The notes beneath the pieces were generated by a model. That model was not told where the DNA came from. It did not search any database and saw only the letters and a program-made list of their open reading frames with translations. From NCBI GenBank assembly GCA_902623975.1, contig CACNVR010000003.1:1-64000 (forward strand): a stretch of 64,000 nucleotides of DNA, written 5' to 3'. Both the position numbers and the translations under genes were made by a program. This DNA comes from an uncultured Pelagibacteraceae bacterium (lineage in GTDB: Bacteria > Pseudomonadota > Alphaproteobacteria > Pelagibacterales > Pelagibacteraceae). Positions 33,396 to 44,418 of this stretch are shown in pieces; position 1 is the stretch's first letter; each line of letters starts with the position of its first letter.

Positions 33396-33779
33396 TTATT
33401 TTTTAAGTGGTGTTAATTTTTTTCCTGCAATAGCAATTGCTTTACCTTTTCTTGTCCGAGCATTGCACCTTGTTCTTTGACCTCTAACAGGTAGTTTTTT
33501 TCTATGCCTAGATCCACGATAACAAGCTAAATCTATCAATCTCTTTATACTTAAGGAATAATCTCTTCTTAGATCTCCCTCTACTTTGAAATTTTGATCA
33601 ATATATTCTCTAATCTTTAAAATTTCTTCATCAGTTAATTGATTTACTCGTTTTTCTCTTGGAATTTCTAAAGATTTACAAATTTTTTGAGAAAACCTAT
33701 CACCAATACCATAGATATAAGTCAATCCAACATGGACCAATTTGTTTTGTGGAATATTGATACCTGCAATACGAGCCAT
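33396..33779 (-). CDS. rpsM: 30S ribosomal protein S13
   Basis: [41 protein letters not shown]. Confidence 0.98.
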   Translation of the reverse strand: MARIAGINIPQNKLVHVGLTYIYGIGDRFSQKICKSLEIPREKRVNQLTDEEILKIREYIDQNFKVEGDLRRDYSLSIKRLIDLACYRGSRHRKKLPVRGQRTRCNARTRKGKAIAIAGKKLTPLKK

Positions 33780-33804
33780 AAATAAGTGATAAAATTTTAG
33801 GCCT

Positions 33805-33832
33805 TTTATATAAGAAGATCTTTCAAAGTCAA
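33805..33832 (-). promoter_or_regulatory. Putative promoter for rpsM-rpsK-rpoA-rplQ
   Basis: Minus strand TTGACT (33827-33832), 16 bp spacer, TATAAA (33805-33810), in the 57-bp adk-rpsM gap, among the larger gaps in this otherwise tightly packed cluster. Confidence 0.5.
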
Positions 33833-33836
33833 CTTC

Positions 33837-34400
33837 TTAAACTCCTAGAAAAGCATCGATTTTATTGGTTATTTGATCGATTTCAAGCGATCCATCCAAT
33901 TCATTAAAATTTGGATTTTTTGAATAGAAATTTAACACTGGTTTAGTTGTTTCCATATAGGTATCAAATCTTTTAACAATAGTATCTAGGTCATCATCAG
34001 ACCTATTTTCTTCACTTTTTCTTTTTTCTATTCTTTTAATTATTGTTTCTTTATTAACATTCAAGAAAAAAATAAAATCAATCTTCTGATTAGAATTCTT
34101 TAATAATAAATCTAAATTTTTTGCTTGGCTAATTGATCTTGGATATCCATCGAATATCAATTTACCTTTCTTTTCTGGATCGTGAATAACATTTTCTATA
34201 AGATTATTCACAATTTCATCACTAACAAATTTTCCATCATTCATATCATTTATAATTTTTTTTCCAATTTCAGAATTTTTTTGGATTTCTTCTCTTAACA
34301 TGTCGCCAGTAGATACTTGAAAACCACCAATTTTTTGAACTAAATACTTAGCTTGAGTGCCTTTTCCGGCTCCTGGTGGACCAAATAAGATTATATTCAC
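33837..34400 (-). CDS. adk: Adenylate kinase
   Basis: IILFGPPGAGKGTQAKYL, FDGYPRSISQA. Confidence 0.96.
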   Translation of the reverse strand: MNIILFGPPGAGKGTQAKYLVQKIGGFQVSTGDMLREEIQKNSEIGKKIINDMNDGKFVSDEIVNNLIENVIHDPEKKGKLIFDGYPRSISQAKNLDLLLKNSNQKIDFIFFLNVNKETIIKRIEKRKSEENRSDDDLDTIVKRFDTYMETTKPVLNFYSKNPNFNELDGSLEIDQITNKIDAFLGV

Positions 34401-35681
34401 TTATTTTCCGAATTTTGTTTTTTTAATAAGTTGTTCATACTGAGAACTCATTAACCTAGTTTGAATTTGAGTAACTGTATCAATAGCAACTACCACAACT
34501 ATCAATATTGATGTACCTCCTAAGTAAAAAGGTATTGGATAATTAGCTATTAAAAATTCTGGCATGAGACAGACTAAAGTTAAGTACAAGGCACCTATTG
34601 TTGTTAATTTTGTTAAAATATTTTCTATATAAAGAGCAGTGCTTTCTCCTGGTCTTATACCAGGTACAAACCCACCATATTTTCTTAAATTATCTGCTGT
34701 TTCAGTTGGGTTAAAAGTTATTGATGTGTAAAAAAAAGTGAAAAAAATTATTCCAGATGCGTATAACAACATATAAAGTGGTTGTCCTTGAGTAAAAAAG
34801 GAACTTAAATTTAAAAAGGTTTCGCTCTCTGATAAATTAAAATTTGAAAAAGTAACTGGTAATAATAATAGAGCCGATGCAAAAATTGCCGGAATTACAC
34901 CTGCTTGATTTATTTTCAATGGTAGATGTGAAGACTCACCTCCATACATTTTGTTTCCCATTTGTCTTTTAGGATAATTGATAAGTATTTTTCTTAAAGC
35001 TCTTTCCATAAAAACTATAAAAAGAATAGTAATTATCAGTAATATGAAAATTGCTAAAATCATAACTGTAGATATTGCTCCAGTTCTTCCCAATTCAAAT
35101 GTTGTAACTAACGCCCTAGGTATTTCGGCAACAATACCAGCGAAAATTATTAAAGAAATTCCATTTCCTATTCCTCTTTGAGTGATTTGTTCACCTAACC
35201 ACATTAAAAAAATCGTACCTGCTACAATTGTGGTTACTGTAGAAATTTTAAAAAATAATCCTGGATTAATTACTAAGTTTGCTGAGGACTCGAGACCAAC
35301 TGCTAAACCATAACCTTGAACAGTTGCTAACAAAACAGTTCCATATCTGGTAATTTGAGTAATTTTTGATCTTCCAGTCTCACCTTGTGATTTCAGATTT
35401 TTAAAATAATCTGAAGTTCCAGTTAAAAGCTGAACAATAATGGATGATGATATGTAAGGCATAATACCCAGTGCAAATATAGCCATCCTACTTACTGCAC
35501 CTCCTGCAAATACATTGAACATGCCTAGTAATCCCTTTTGATTACCTTCCATCATAATCTTTAATTGTTCAGGGTCTATTCCTGGCAACGGTATGAACGT
35601 TCCAAATCTATAAACAGCTAAAATAGCTATTGTAAATATAATTCTATTTCTTAAGTCATGACTTGATGATGAAGAACTCAT
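34401..35681 (-). CDS. secY: Protein translocase subunit SecY
   Basis: YRFGTFIPLPGID, GIMPYISSSIIVQLL, NFNLSESE..., GGTSILIVVVVAIDTVTQIQ; position. Confidence 0.97.
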   Translation of the reverse strand: MSSSSSSHDLRNRIIFTIAILAVYRFGTFIPLPGIDPEQLKIMMEGNQKGLLGMFNVFAGGAVSRMAIFALGIMPYISSSIIVQLLTGTSDYFKNLKSQGETGRSKITQITRYGTVLLATVQGYGLAVGLESSANLVINPGLFFKISTVTTIVAGTIFLMWLGEQITQRGIGNGISLIIFAGIVAEIPRALVTTFELGRTGAISTVMILAIFILLIITILFIVFMERALRKILINYPKRQMGNKMYGGESSHLPLKINQAGVIPAIFASALLLLPVTFSNFNLSESETFLNLSSFFTQGQPLYMLLYASGIIFFTFFYTSITFNPTETADNLRKYGGFVPGIRPGESTALYIENILTKLTTIGALYLTLVCLMPEFLIANYPIPFYLGGTSILIVVVVAIDTVTQIQTRLMSSQYEQLIKKTKFGK

Positions 35682-35692
35682 TTGATAATTGA

Positions 35693-36145
35693 TTATTTCT
35701 TTAATTGAATTGAGCCACCTATTTTTTCAAGTTTGTCAATTGCTGATTTTGATGCGAGGTCAGCTTCAATATTAACTTTATCTTTAATTTCACCTGAACC
35801 TAAGATCTTTAATTTTATAGAATTTTTATTTATTATTTTGAGTTTTTTTAATAATTCAGAATTAACAATGTCACTAACCTTAATGCTCTTTTTATCAATA
35901 AATGACTGTATTTTATCTAAATTTAAAATTGCAATATTGGACTTGCCAATTGGATTAAAACCTCTTTTTGGTAATCTTCTATAAAGAGGCATTTGACCTC
36001 CTTCAAAACTTTTAATAGCCACTCCAGATCTGGATTTTTGACCTTTAACTCCTCGACCAGATGTTTTTCCTTTACCAGAGCCTATACCTCTACCAACTCT
36101 CATTTTTGGTTTATTCATTTTTATTCTGTTATTAAGTTTAATCAT
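35693..36145 (-). CDS. rplO: 50S ribosomal protein L15
   Basis: RVGRGIGSGKGKTSGRGVKGQKSRSG; FEGGQMPLYRRLPKRGF. Confidence 0.97.
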   Translation of the reverse strand: MIKLNNRIKMNKPKMRVGRGIGSGKGKTSGRGVKGQKSRSGVAIKSFEGGQMPLYRRLPKRGFNPIGKSNIAILNLDKIQSFIDKKSIKVSDIVNSELLKKLKIINKNSIKLKILGSGEIKDKVNIEADLASKSAIDKLEKIGGSIQLKK

Positions 36146-36660
36146 TATCCTCTTTTTTCCACTATTTCTGAAATCTTTTTATTTCTTATTGAAGAAATTT
36201 GTTTTGGAGAGTTTTGCTTTAATAGTGCTTTCATGGTTGCTCTTATTACATTGTGTGCATTAGAGGTTCCCATAGATTTTGCAACTATGTCTTTAACTCC
36301 CAAAACTTCACACACAGCCCTTACTGGACCACCTGCAATAATCCCTGTTCCTTTAGCTGCAGCCCTTAAAACAATTTTACCTGATCCATCTTTGGCTTTA
36401 ACATCGTGGTGTAATGTTCGTCCTTCTCTTAATGGGATATGAATTAATTTTCTTCTGGCCATTTCATTAGCTTTCTTAATTGCATCAGGTACCTGCTTAG
36501 CTTTGGCATGAGCAATACCAATTTTACCCGCTTGATTTCCAACAACAACAAGAGCAGAAAAACCAAATCGTCTCCCACCTTTAACAACTTTAGTAATTCG
36601 GTTAATATGGACTAATTTTTCTAAAATATCGTCATTTTTTTTGTCTTTATTAATTTCCAT
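36145..36660 (-). CDS. rpsE: 30S ribosomal protein S5
   Basis: VVKGGRRFGFSALVVVGNQAGKIGIAHAKAKQVPDAI; GSGKIVLRAAAKGTGIIAGGPVRAV. Confidence 0.97.
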   Translation of the reverse strand: MEINKDKKNDDILEKLVHINRITKVVKGGRRFGFSALVVVGNQAGKIGIAHAKAKQVPDAIKKANEMARRKLIHIPLREGRTLHHDVKAKDGSGKIVLRAAAKGTGIIAGGPVRAVCEVLGVKDIVAKSMGTSNAHNVIRATMKALLKQNSPKQISSIRNKKISEIVEKRG

Positions 36661-36662
36661 AA

Positions 36663-37019
36663 TTAAAACTCCATCCCATTTTTACGAAGTGTTTCAGCAA
36701 AAATTTTGACTCTCCCATGATATTTATAAACACCTCTATCAAAATAAATTTTTGTAATTTTTTTTTCTTGAGCTTTCTTTGCAAGTTTTTCTGCTACAAT
36801 TTTCGATAGTTCAGTTTTGTTAGTTTTAGGTGCAGATTTTATATCTTTTTCAATAGATGATGCTGAAATTACTGTAATACTTTTGTTATCATCAATAATT
36901 TGTGCTGAAATATTTTTTGATGATCTATTAATACTCAATCTAAATCTGTCATTTGAAGAAACTTTCTTCACATGATTACTAACTCTAAATCTTTTTCTTT
37001 TAGTGGTATTTAATTTCAT
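36663..37019 (-). CDS. rplR: 50S ribosomal protein L18
   Basis: [47 protein letters not shown]. Confidence 0.96.
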   Translation of the reverse strand: MKLNTTKRKRFRVSNHVKKVSSNDRFRLSINRSSKNISAQIIDDNKSITVISASSIEKDIKSAPKTNKTELSKIVAEKLAKKAQEKKITKIYFDRGVYKYHGRVKIFAETLRKNGMEF

Positions 37020-37558
37020 TATTTTTTCTTACCTTCTTTTTTCAAAACATATTGGCCTTTTTCTCTTATTCCTTTTCCCTTATATGGTTCTATTTTTCTC
37101 AGAGTTTTCAATTTTGAAGCTACAGCACCGACTTGTTGTTTGTCGTGGCCAGTAATTTTTAATGTAGTTTGTTTCTCTACAGTAATTTTAATACCCGCTG
37201 GAATATCAAAATTAATATCATGACTATAACCGAGCTGAAGATTTAATTGATTACCTTTCAAAGCTGCTCTATAGCCAACACCAACTAATTCAAGGGTTTT
37301 TTCATAACCACTGCTTGAGCCCAAAACTGCATTATTTATTAAACTTCTATTCATTCCCCAAAGTCTTTTTGAGTTTTGATCAATTTTTTTTGGTTTGATT
37401 GAAATTTCTTTCCCATCTTTAATATCAAGATTGAACATTTCTAAATCAATATTTAATGATTTCTTTCCCTGTGGTCCCTCTATATTTAGAATATTCCCTG
37501 CCAAAGCTACTTTAACTTTTTCTGGAACCGAAATATTTATTTTACCAATTTTAGACAT
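37019..37558 (-). CDS. rplF: 50S ribosomal protein L6
   Basis: [42 protein letters not shown]. Confidence 0.97.
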   Translation of the reverse strand: MSKIGKINISVPEKVKVALAGNILNIEGPQGKKSLNIDLEMFNLDIKDGKEISIKPKKIDQNSKRLWGMNRSLINNAVLGSSSGYEKTLELVGVGYRAALKGNQLNLQLGYSHDINFDIPAGIKITVEKQTTLKITGHDKQQVGAVASKLKTLRKIEPYKGKGIREKGQYVLKKEGKKK

Positions 37559-37953
37559 TAAAATACCTTACAAATTATTTCTCCACCAACTCGTTGTTTA
37601 CGAGCATCAATATCGGTCATCACTCCTTTTGGGGTTGAAATTATTGCTATTCCTAAACCATTATTAATTTTTGGTAGTCCATCAGCGCTTGAAAATATTC
37701 GTCTTCCAGGTTTTGAAACTCTTTCAAATGCACTTATAACTGGATTGCCTGAATGATATTTAAGTTCTAGTGATAAAACAGATTTGTTATTTCTCTCATC
37801 AACTTTAAAATCTTTAATAAAACCCTCATTTTTTAAAATATCCGCTATTTTAGTTTTAAAATTTGAAGACGGTAATTCTACTTTTTTATGATTTCTAGAT
37901 TGAGCATTTTTAACTCTAGCTATCATATCTCCGATTGGGTCACTTAAACTCAT
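37558..37953 (-). CDS. rpsH: 30S ribosomal protein S8
   Basis: MSLSDPIGDMIARVKNAQ; GLGIAIISTPKGVMTDIDARKQRVGGEIICKVF. Confidence 0.97.
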   Translation of the reverse strand: MSLSDPIGDMIARVKNAQSRNHKKVELPSSNFKTKIADILKNEGFIKDFKVDERNNKSVLSLELKYHSGNPVISAFERVSKPGRRIFSSADGLPKINNGLGIAIISTPKGVMTDIDARKQRVGGEIICKVF

Positions 37954-37963
37954 ATTTTCCTTT

Positions 37964-38269
37964 CTACCAACTAGATTTTACTAAACCAGGTATTTTTCCT
38001 TGTAAACCAAGCTGCCTTAATGCAATTCTTGAAATTTTTAATTTACGATAAACACCATGTGGTCTTCCTGTTATTTGACATCTATTCATTACTCTACTCT
38101 TAGCTGAATTTCTCGGTAACTTGGATAATTTTTGTTGAGCCTTGAATCTTTCCTCTAATGGAAGTTTCTTATTCATAATAATTTTTTTTAGTTTTTGTCT
38201 CTTAGTAAAAAATCTATTTGAAAGTTTTATTCTTCTATTATTTTTATTAATTGAACTTAATTTGGCCAT
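37964..38269 (-). CDS. rpsN: 30S ribosomal protein S14
   Basis: KLPRNSAKSRVMNRCQITGRPHGVYRKLKISRIALRQLG...GLVKSSW. Confidence 0.97.
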   Translation of the reverse strand: MAKLSSINKNNRRIKLSNRFFTKRQKLKKIIMNKKLPLEERFKAQQKLSKLPRNSAKSRVMNRCQITGRPHGVYRKLKISRIALRQLGLQGKIPGLVKSSW

Positions 38270-38823
38270 TAATTATCTCCTTTTTTAATAAATGGAAAAT
38301 TTAATTTTTCTAATAACGCATAACTGTGCTCTTTATTTTTTGATGATATGACAATAATTATATCTAACCCTCTTACTTTATCTGCTCTATCAAAACTAAC
38401 TTCTGGAAAAATTATATGCTCTTTAACGCCAAAAGTATAATTTCCGAATTTGTCAAATCCATTTGCAGAAAGACCTCTGAAATCTTTTATTCTTGGAAGT
38501 GCAATATTTACAAGTCTATCTAAAAACTCATACATCTTATCTTTACGTAGTGTAACTTTAAGACCAGCATTTGATCCTTTTCTTGTTTTAAAGTTTGCGA
38601 CAGACTTTTTGAATTTTGTTATAACTGGCTTTTGTCCACTAATTTTGGCTAGGTCTTCTTCGCAGGATTTAAGAACTTTTGTGTCATTGCCATCTAATCC
38701 CAATCCCATATTTAAAACAATTTTTTCAATTTTAGGACCCATATATAAATTTTTAAAGCCAAACTGAGACTTTAAAGCAGGTTTAATTTCTTTATTAAAA
38801 AGTTCTTTTAACCTTGGTGTCAT
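38269..38823 (-). CDS. rplE: 50S ribosomal protein L5
   Basis: PKIEKIVLNMGLG; LPRIKDFRGLSANGFDKFGNYTFGVKEHIIFPEV. Confidence 0.97.
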   Translation of the reverse strand: MTPRLKELFNKEIKPALKSQFGFKNLYMGPKIEKIVLNMGLGLDGNDTKVLKSCEEDLAKISGQKPVITKFKKSVANFKTRKGSNAGLKVTLRKDKMYEFLDRLVNIALPRIKDFRGLSANGFDKFGNYTFGVKEHIIFPEVSFDRADKVRGLDIIIVISSKNKEHSYALLEKLNFPFIKKGDN

Positions 38824-39071
38824 TATTTTTTAACCTCTTTTTTTTCAGATTTCTTTATCTTTTCAATTAATTGTAAATTAGATAAGTTTATAAAGCTCTC
38901 TTTTGAAAAAATGCCACCTTTTTTCTCTTTTGTTGTTTTAACATGTTTTTTAACCATATTTATATCTTTTACTTTTGCTCGGTTATTTGGTCGATCAATT
39001 TCAATAACTTCACCCTCTTTTTTTTTATCTTTACCAACTAAAATTTTGACTTTAAGACCTTTTTTAATCAT
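38823..39071 (-). CDS. rplX: 50S ribosomal protein L24
   Basis: [44 protein letters not shown]. Confidence 0.93.
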   Translation of the reverse strand: MIKKGLKVKILVGKDKKKEGEVIEIDRPNNRAKVKDINMVKKHVKTTKEKKGGIFSKESFINLSNLQLIEKIKKSEKKEVKK

Positions 39072-39439
39072 TACAAAACCTCTGGTGCTAATGAGATAAT
39101 TTTCATTTGCCCTCTATTTCTTAATTCTCTAGTTACTGGACCAAAAATTCTAGTTCCTACAGGTTCCCCTTTATCATCAACTAAAACTGCAGCATTATTA
39201 TCAAATCTTACTTTAGATCCATCATCTCTATGTATTCCTTTTTTAACTCTCACAACTACAGCTTTGTGAACAGAGCCTTTTTTTACTTTTCCTTTTGGAA
39301 TAGCTTCTTTAACAGCAATAACTATAGTATCACCAATACTTGCATATCGTCTTTTAGATCCACCTAAAACTTTTATGCATTCAATCTTTTTAGCGCCAGT
39401 ATTGTCGGCTACTTGTAATTCTGTCTGAACCTGAATCAT
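39071..39439 (-). CDS. rplN: 50S ribosomal protein L14
   Basis: [33 protein letters not shown]. Confidence 0.98.
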   Translation of the reverse strand: MIQVQTELQVADNTGAKKIECIKVLGGSKRRYASIGDTIVIAVKEAIPKGKVKKGSVHKAVVVRVKKGIHRDDGSKVRFDNNAAVLVDDKGEPVGTRIFGPVTRELRNRGQMKIISLAPEVL

Positions 39440-39675
39440 TATTTCATATTCTCCATAACTTCAAATTTCTTATTTTTAGAAAATGGCTTACTTTCAATTA
39501 TTGAAACTTTGTCACCAGTTTTAAATTTGTTATTTTCATCATGAGCATTGTATTTTTTTCTTACTTTTATGACTTTTTTCAATAATGGATGGGAATATTT
39601 ACGCTCAACCATTACTGTAACTGTTTTGTTAGGTTTATCGCTCACTACAATTCCTGATAATATTTTTTTAGGCAT
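39439..39675 (-). CDS. rpsQ: 30S ribosomal protein S17
   Basis: [42 protein letters not shown]. Confidence 0.96.
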   Translation of the reverse strand: MPKKILSGIVVSDKPNKTVTVMVERKYSHPLLKKVIKVRKKYNAHDENNKFKTGDKVSIIESKPFSKNKKFEVMENMK

Positions 39676-39868
39676 TTAGTTTTCCTCTTAGTAATGTTTT
39701 TAATCTTGCAATATTTTTCTTTGTTTCATTAATCTTAGCAGGGCTTGTTACTTGTGAACTTATTTTTTGAAATCTCAAATTGAATAAATCTTTTTTAAAT
39801 TTATCTATATTCTTTACTATCTGATCTTTTGTTAATTTTTTTATCTCTTTTTTTTTCATATTAAGCAA
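39668..39868 (-). CDS. rpmC: 50S ribosomal protein L29
   Basis: [33 protein letters not shown]; position. Confidence 0.94.
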   Translation of the reverse strand: MLNMKKKEIKKLTKDQIVKNIDKFKKDLFNLRFQKISSQVTSPAKINETKKNIARLKTLLRGKLNA

Positions 39869-40271
39869 ATCTTTTTATGGTTTTAGTTTTTATTGGAAGT
39901 TTGGCTGATGCTTTATATAAAGCTTCTTTAGCTATTTGTTCTGACACACCATCAACTTCAAATAAGATTCTTCCTGGTTTCACTCTACAGGCATAATATT
40001 CTGGGGATCCTTTACCTTTACCCATTCTTACCTCAATTGGTTTTTTAGAAACTGGAATATTAGGAAAAATTCTAGTCCAAACTCTACCTTGTCTCTTCAT
40101 ATGTCTTGTCAAAGCTACTCTTGCGGCTTCAATTTGTTTTCCAGTGACTCTTTCAGGGGTAATAGCTTTTAAAGCATATGCGCCATAATTTATAAAATTA
40201 GCTCTAGAAGCAGTCCCGTGGATTCTTCCTTTATGCGCTTTTCTCCATTTTGTTCTAACTGGTTGTAACAT
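39861..40271 (-). CDS. rplP: 50S ribosomal protein L16
   Basis: [50 protein letters not shown]. Confidence 0.97.
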   Translation of the reverse strand: MLQPVRTKWRKAHKGRIHGTASRANFINYGAYALKAITPERVTGKQIEAARVALTRHMKRQGRVWTRIFPNIPVSKKPIEVRMGKGKGSPEYYACRVKPGRILFEVDGVSEQIAKEALYKASAKLPIKTKTIKRFA

Positions 40272-40275
40272 AAGA

Positions 40276-40953
40276 TTATTTATTCCCTTTTGAAATTACT
40301 TTATTTGTTTCTTGACTAAATTCTTTTGCAAAAACTTCTCCCTTGTATATCCAAACTTTTATTCCAATAATCCCATATGTAGTCAAAGCCTCAGCTTCTG
40401 CATAGTCAATATCGGCTCTTAATGTATGAGATGGAATACTACCGTCTCTTAACCATTCTGTTCTAGCTATTTCATTTCCACCAAGTCTTCCACTAATTGA
40501 TACTTTTATTCCTTTTGCACCAAGTCTTAGACAAGACTGCATTGCTCTTTTCATTGCTCTTCTATAGGAAATTCTTTTAACTAATTGTTGTGCAATATTT
40601 TCTGCAACCAAATACGCATTAGTTTCAGGTTTTTTTACTTCTTTAATGTTTAGAGTAACCTCATTAGATGTAAATTTTGACAAATTATTTTTAATTTTAT
40701 CAATATCACTTCCTTTTTTACCAATTACAAAACCTGGCCTTGAAGTATATATTGTTACATAACATTTGTTGGAAGTTCTCTCTATCATTACTTTTGAAAC
40801 ACCAGAGTTAATCACATTTTTTTTGATATATTCTCTTATTTTAAAGTCCTCAATAAGATAATTACCAAAATCTTTTTTCTTAGCGTACCAAACTGAGTCC
40901 CAGCCCCTATTGACACCCAATCTAAAACCTACAGGATTAACTTTTTGACCCAT
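40276..40953 (-). CDS. rpsC: 30S ribosomal protein S3
   Basis: True start is probably [20 protein letters not shown] at 40953, not the track's 40995; KH domain [15 protein letters not shown]. Confidence 0.96.
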   Translation of the reverse strand: MGQKVNPVGFRLGVNRGWDSVWYAKKKDFGNYLIEDFKIREYIKKNVINSGVSKVMIERTSNKCYVTIYTSRPGFVIGKKGSDIDKIKNNLSKFTSNEVTLNIKEVKKPETNAYLVAENIAQQLVKRISYRRAMKRAMQSCLRLGAKGIKVSISGRLGGNEIARTEWLRDGSIPSHTLRADIDYAEAEALTTYGIIGIKVWIYKGEVFAKEFSQETNKVISKGNK

Positions 40954-41335
40954 GACTCTCCATTTTTTTAGTTTCTGAAAGAATAATAGTAACACTAGAA
41001 TAAGGTTTTAAAATTGGTGCAGCTCTACCTTTGGCTCTAGGTCTAAATCTTTTCATCATAATTTTCTTCCCACAATATGCTTCTTTGACAATTAATTTAT
41101 CTATATCATATTGAAAATTATTTTCTGCATTAGCAACTGCTGAACTAATAGTTTTTCTCACATCTTTTGTAATTCTTTTTTCAGAAAATTCTAAATCTCT
41201 TATAGCAACTTCAACTTTTTTACCAACTATAGCTTTCAAAATTGGATTAAGTTTTCTCACACTTGATCTAACATTGTTATTAATTGATTTTACAATCTTT
41301 TCTTTTTTAATAATTTCTTTTTTCTTTTTACTCAT
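40937..41335 (-). CDS. rplV: 50S ribosomal protein L22
   Basis: [56 protein letters not shown]. Confidence 0.96.
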   Translation of the reverse strand: MSKKKKEIIKKEKIVKSINNNVRSSVRKLNPILKAIVGKKVEVAIRDLEFSEKRITKDVRKTISSAVANAENNFQYDIDKLIVKEAYCGKKIMMKRFRPRAKGRAAPILKPYSSVTIILSETKKMESHGSKS

Positions 41336-41337
41336 GA

Positions 41338-41637
41338 CTATTTTTTCACCTCTGCTTCAGCTGGTTTAGCTTTTTTATCTGCTGGTGTATGACCAAAAAA
41401 AGTTCTTGTAGGAGCAAATTCGCCTAATTTATGTCCAACCATATCTTCGGAGACTGTAATTGGTATAAATTTTTTACCATTATAAATCAAAAAACTAACA
41501 CCCACAAAATCTGGTATAATTGTTGATTTTCTTGACCAAGTCTTAATTGGTATTTTTTTTGGATCAGTTTTATATTTATCAACTTTTTTCATTAAACTTT
41601 CCTCAACAAAAGGTCCTTTCCAAACTGCTCTAGCCAT
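41338..41637 (-). CDS. rpsS: 30S ribosomal protein S19
   Basis: [34 protein letters not shown]. Confidence 0.97.
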   Translation of the reverse strand: MARAVWKGPFVEESLMKKVDKYKTDPKKIPIKTWSRKSTIIPDFVGVSFLIYNGKKFIPITVSEDMVGHKLGEFAPTRTFFGHTPADKKAKPAEAEVKK

Positions 41638-42476
41638 TATTTTGTGTCCTTCCTTTTGTTTCTTCTTCTCACAATAAATTTATCTGTTCTTTTATTATCT
41701 CTAGTTTTTAACCCTTTTGCAGATTGACCAGAAGGTGATACTGGGTGTCTACCACCAGCACTTTTACCTTCTCCACCACCATGTGGGTGATCGACTGGAT
41801 TTTTTACAACACCCCTTGTATGTGGTCTTCTTCCAAGCCACCTTGATCTACCAGCTTTACCAATTTTAATATTTTTTTGATCTGGGTTGCTTAAAACACC
41901 TATTGTAGCTAACGATCTTGAGTCTATTTTTCTTACCTCTCCTGAGGCAAGTTTAATCAAACTATAGTTACCATCTAAACCACTAATCGTTACAGAAGTA
42001 CCGGCCGATCTAGCGATTTTTCCACCACCACCAGGCTGTATTTCTACATTGTGTATGTCTATTCCAACTGGAATATCTTGAAGTGGCATACAATTTCCAA
42101 TTTTGATCTCTTTTTTTGAGCCATTTTCAATTTTGTCACCCACTTTAATTTTTTGAGGTGCTAAATAATACGAGTGAGTATTATCATCAAATTTAACAAG
42201 CATAATATAACAAGATCTATTCGGATCATATTCTATCCTTTCAACAGTTGCTGGCATGTCAAATTTTTTTCTATAAAAGTCAACATGTCTATACATTTTT
42301 TTATGACCACCTGCTCTGTTTACAGAAGTTATATGACCGTTATTATTTCTACCTTTCATTGAATTTTTTGGAGAGACCAAGGATTTAAAAGGTTTTCCTT
42401 TCCATAGACCAGTCCTATCTACTAAAATAGTACCTCTAGTCGATTTTGTGTATGGTTTAAAAGTTTTTAATGCCAT
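41637..42476 (-). CDS. rplB: 50S ribosomal protein L2
   Basis: Start is probably [15 protein letters not shown] at 42476; [21 protein letters not shown]. Confidence 0.97.
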   Translation of the reverse strand: MALKTFKPYTKSTRGTILVDRTGLWKGKPFKSLVSPKNSMKGRNNNGHITSVNRAGGHKKMYRHVDFYRKKFDMPATVERIEYDPNRSCYIMLVKFDDNTHSYYLAPQKIKVGDKIENGSKKEIKIGNCMPLQDIPVGIDIHNVEIQPGGGGKIARSAGTSVTISGLDGNYSLIKLASGEVRKIDSRSLATIGVLSNPDQKNIKIGKAGRSRWLGRRPHTRGVVKNPVDHPHGGGEGKSAGGRHPVSPSGQSAKGLKTRDNKRTDKFIVRRRNKRKDTK

Positions 42477-42477
42477 T

Positions 42478-42771
42478 TTAAATTCCACTTGTTAAATCAA
42501 TACTTTGACCTTTTTTTAAAGTAATGATTGCTTTTTTAAATCCCGAAATTTTTACTTTTCTTCCTCTGGTAAATTTAGTTCTATTTTTTTTATTAATTAT
42601 ATTTATTTTTATTACGTTAACTTTGAAAATTTTTTCAATATTTTTTTTTAAATTATCTTTATTTGCTCTATATGGAACCTTAAATACAATCTTATTTTGT
42701 TCAGATAAATTGGTGGATTTCTCAGTCACAAAAGGAGAAATTATTTTATCGTATAAATGTAATTTTTCCAT
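42478..42771 (-). CDS. rplW: 50S ribosomal protein L23
   Basis: IISPFVTEKSTNLSEQNKIVFKVPYRANKDNLKKNIEKIFKVNV. Confidence 0.96.
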   Translation of the reverse strand: MEKLHLYDKIISPFVTEKSTNLSEQNKIVFKVPYRANKDNLKKNIEKIFKVNVIKINIINKKNRTKFTRGRKVKISGFKKAIITLKKGQSIDLTSGI

Positions 42772-42772
42772 A

Positions 42773-43396
42773 TTATGTATACCTTTTCTCCAACTCTTTT
42801 ACTGATGTTTCGGTAAAAACAATTTTTTTAAATTTTACTAAATCAAATGCACTAAAATGATTAACATCAGTTACTTTTATATTAGGTATATTTCTTGTAG
42901 ATTTTTCTATCTTGTCCTTAGATTTCTTGTCTAAAATTATTATAGAATTAGAAATATCGAATTTTTTAATAATCAAATTCATTTCTTTAGTTTTTTTTAT
43001 CTCTTTATTAAAATCATCAAAAACTAATACATTTTTATCTTTATTTTTTTCAGAAACTATTGAGGCTATGCTTTGTTTTTTTTCACTTTTATTTAATTTT
43101 CTAATTTTATAAGCAGACTCTCCTTTTGGTCCATGTGCTACACCACCACCAACAAATATTGGTGCTTTTCTACTAGCATGTCTTGCATTACCAGTCCCTT
43201 TTTGAGCATAAATTTTTGATGTTGGACCAGAAACTTCATTTTGTTGTTTTGTTTTAGCATGTCTACCTTTGTAGTTTGCATTTGTTTTATACAAAACATT
43301 ATTAATAAGTTTCCTGTTAATTTTCGCTGAGAAAATTTTATCTAAAACTTCAATAGAAACTTTTTTACCACTAATGTCTAACTTATCAATTTTCAT
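42773..43396 (-). CDS. rplD: 50S ribosomal protein L4
   Basis: KTKQQNEVSGPTSKIYAQKGTGNARHASRKAPIFVGGGVAHGPK. Confidence 0.96.
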   Translation of the reverse strand: MKIDKLDISGKKVSIEVLDKIFSAKINRKLINNVLYKTNANYKGRHAKTKQQNEVSGPTSKIYAQKGTGNARHASRKAPIFVGGGVAHGPKGESAYKIRKLNKSEKKQSIASIVSEKNKDKNVLVFDDFNKEIKKTKEMNLIIKKFDISNSIIILDKKSKDKIEKSTRNIPNIKVTDVNHFSAFDLVKFKKIVFTETSVKELEKRYT

Positions 43397-44106
43397 TATT
43401 TTTTCTTTTTGTCAGGTGTTTTTTTTGCTTGTTCAGCTGCTTTCAATTTTTCACTCATTGTCATTTTTTTTGTATTTTTGACTGAGCTTTTAACTAAAAC
43501 CTCAGAATTTTTTGAGCCGGGGATAGACCCTTTTAAATAAAGCAACTCATTTTCAAGATCGGTTTTAATGATTTCAATGTTTTGCATTGTTCTCAATTTA
43601 TCACCCATATGACCAGCCATTTTTTTTCCTTTAAAAACTTTTCCTGGATCCTGTCGTTGACCTGTTGAACCATGCGATCTGTGTGAAATAGAAACCCCAT
43701 GTGATGCTCTTAGACCTCCAAAATTATGTCTCTTCATTGCGCCAGCAAAGCCTTTACCAATTGTTTTAGATCTTGTATCGACAAACTTAACATCTTTAAA
43801 AATTTCAAGTCCAAATTCATTACCTTCTTTGTAATTCTCAGTATTTAAAACTCTGTATTCTTTAAGCTTTTTCTTCGCTTCTGTATTTTTTTTTGCAAAA
43901 TAACCTTTCATGGCCTTAGTCAGTTTAGAGTTTTTAATTTTCCCATAACCAAGTTGAACTGCTTTATATCCTCTTTTGTCTTCTTCAATTACATGTATCA
44001 CCCTAGCTTTTTCCATTTTTAGAACAGTTACAGGTACTAACTGCCCAGATTTATAAAATTCTCTGGTCATCCCAATTTTTTTTCCTATTAATGCAATACC
44101 ACTCAT
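43396..44106 (-). CDS. rplC: 50S ribosomal protein L3
   Basis: GLRASHGVSISHRSHGSTGQRQDPGKVFKGKKMAGHMG. Confidence 0.97.
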   Translation of the reverse strand: MSGIALIGKKIGMTREFYKSGQLVPVTVLKMEKARVIHVIEEDKRGYKAVQLGYGKIKNSKLTKAMKGYFAKKNTEAKKKLKEYRVLNTENYKEGNEFGLEIFKDVKFVDTRSKTIGKGFAGAMKRHNFGGLRASHGVSISHRSHGSTGQRQDPGKVFKGKKMAGHMGDKLRTMQNIEIIKTDLENELLYLKGSIPGSKNSEVLVKSSVKNTKKMTMSEKLKAAEQAKKTPDKKKK

Positions 44107-44108
44107 AA

Positions 44109-44417
44109 TTAAATCTTAATTTCTACATCTACTCCTGAAGCTAAATCTAATTTCATCAAAGCTTCAACAGTTTGTGGGGTTGGTTCAATAATATCTATTA
44201 ATCTTTTATGGGTTCTAGACTCAAATTGTTCTCTACTTTTTTTATCTATATGAGGTGATCTTAAAACTGTATATCTCTCTATTCTTGTAGGTAGAGGAAT
44301 AGGGCCTTTTATAGTGGCACCAGTTCTTTTAACAGTGTTTACAATTTCCTCAGTCGATGCATCCAAAATTTTGTTATCGTAGGCTCTAAGTTTAATTCTA
44401 ATATTTTGTTTTTCCAT
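44109..44417 (-). CDS. rpsJ: 30S ribosomal protein S10
   Basis: [60 protein letters not shown]. Start probably MEKQ at 44417. Confidence 0.97.
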   Translation of the reverse strand: MEKQNIRIKLRAYDNKILDASTEEIVNTVKRTGATIKGPIPLPTRIERYTVLRSPHIDKKSREQFESRTHKRLIDIIEPTPQTVEALMKLDLASGVDVEIKI

Positions 44418-44418
44418 G

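Noticed and set aside
35993-36442. 149-aa plus ORF
   Set aside because: Antisense to rplO/rpsE; no independent support.
38450-38767. 105-aa plus ORF
   Set aside because: Antisense to rplE.
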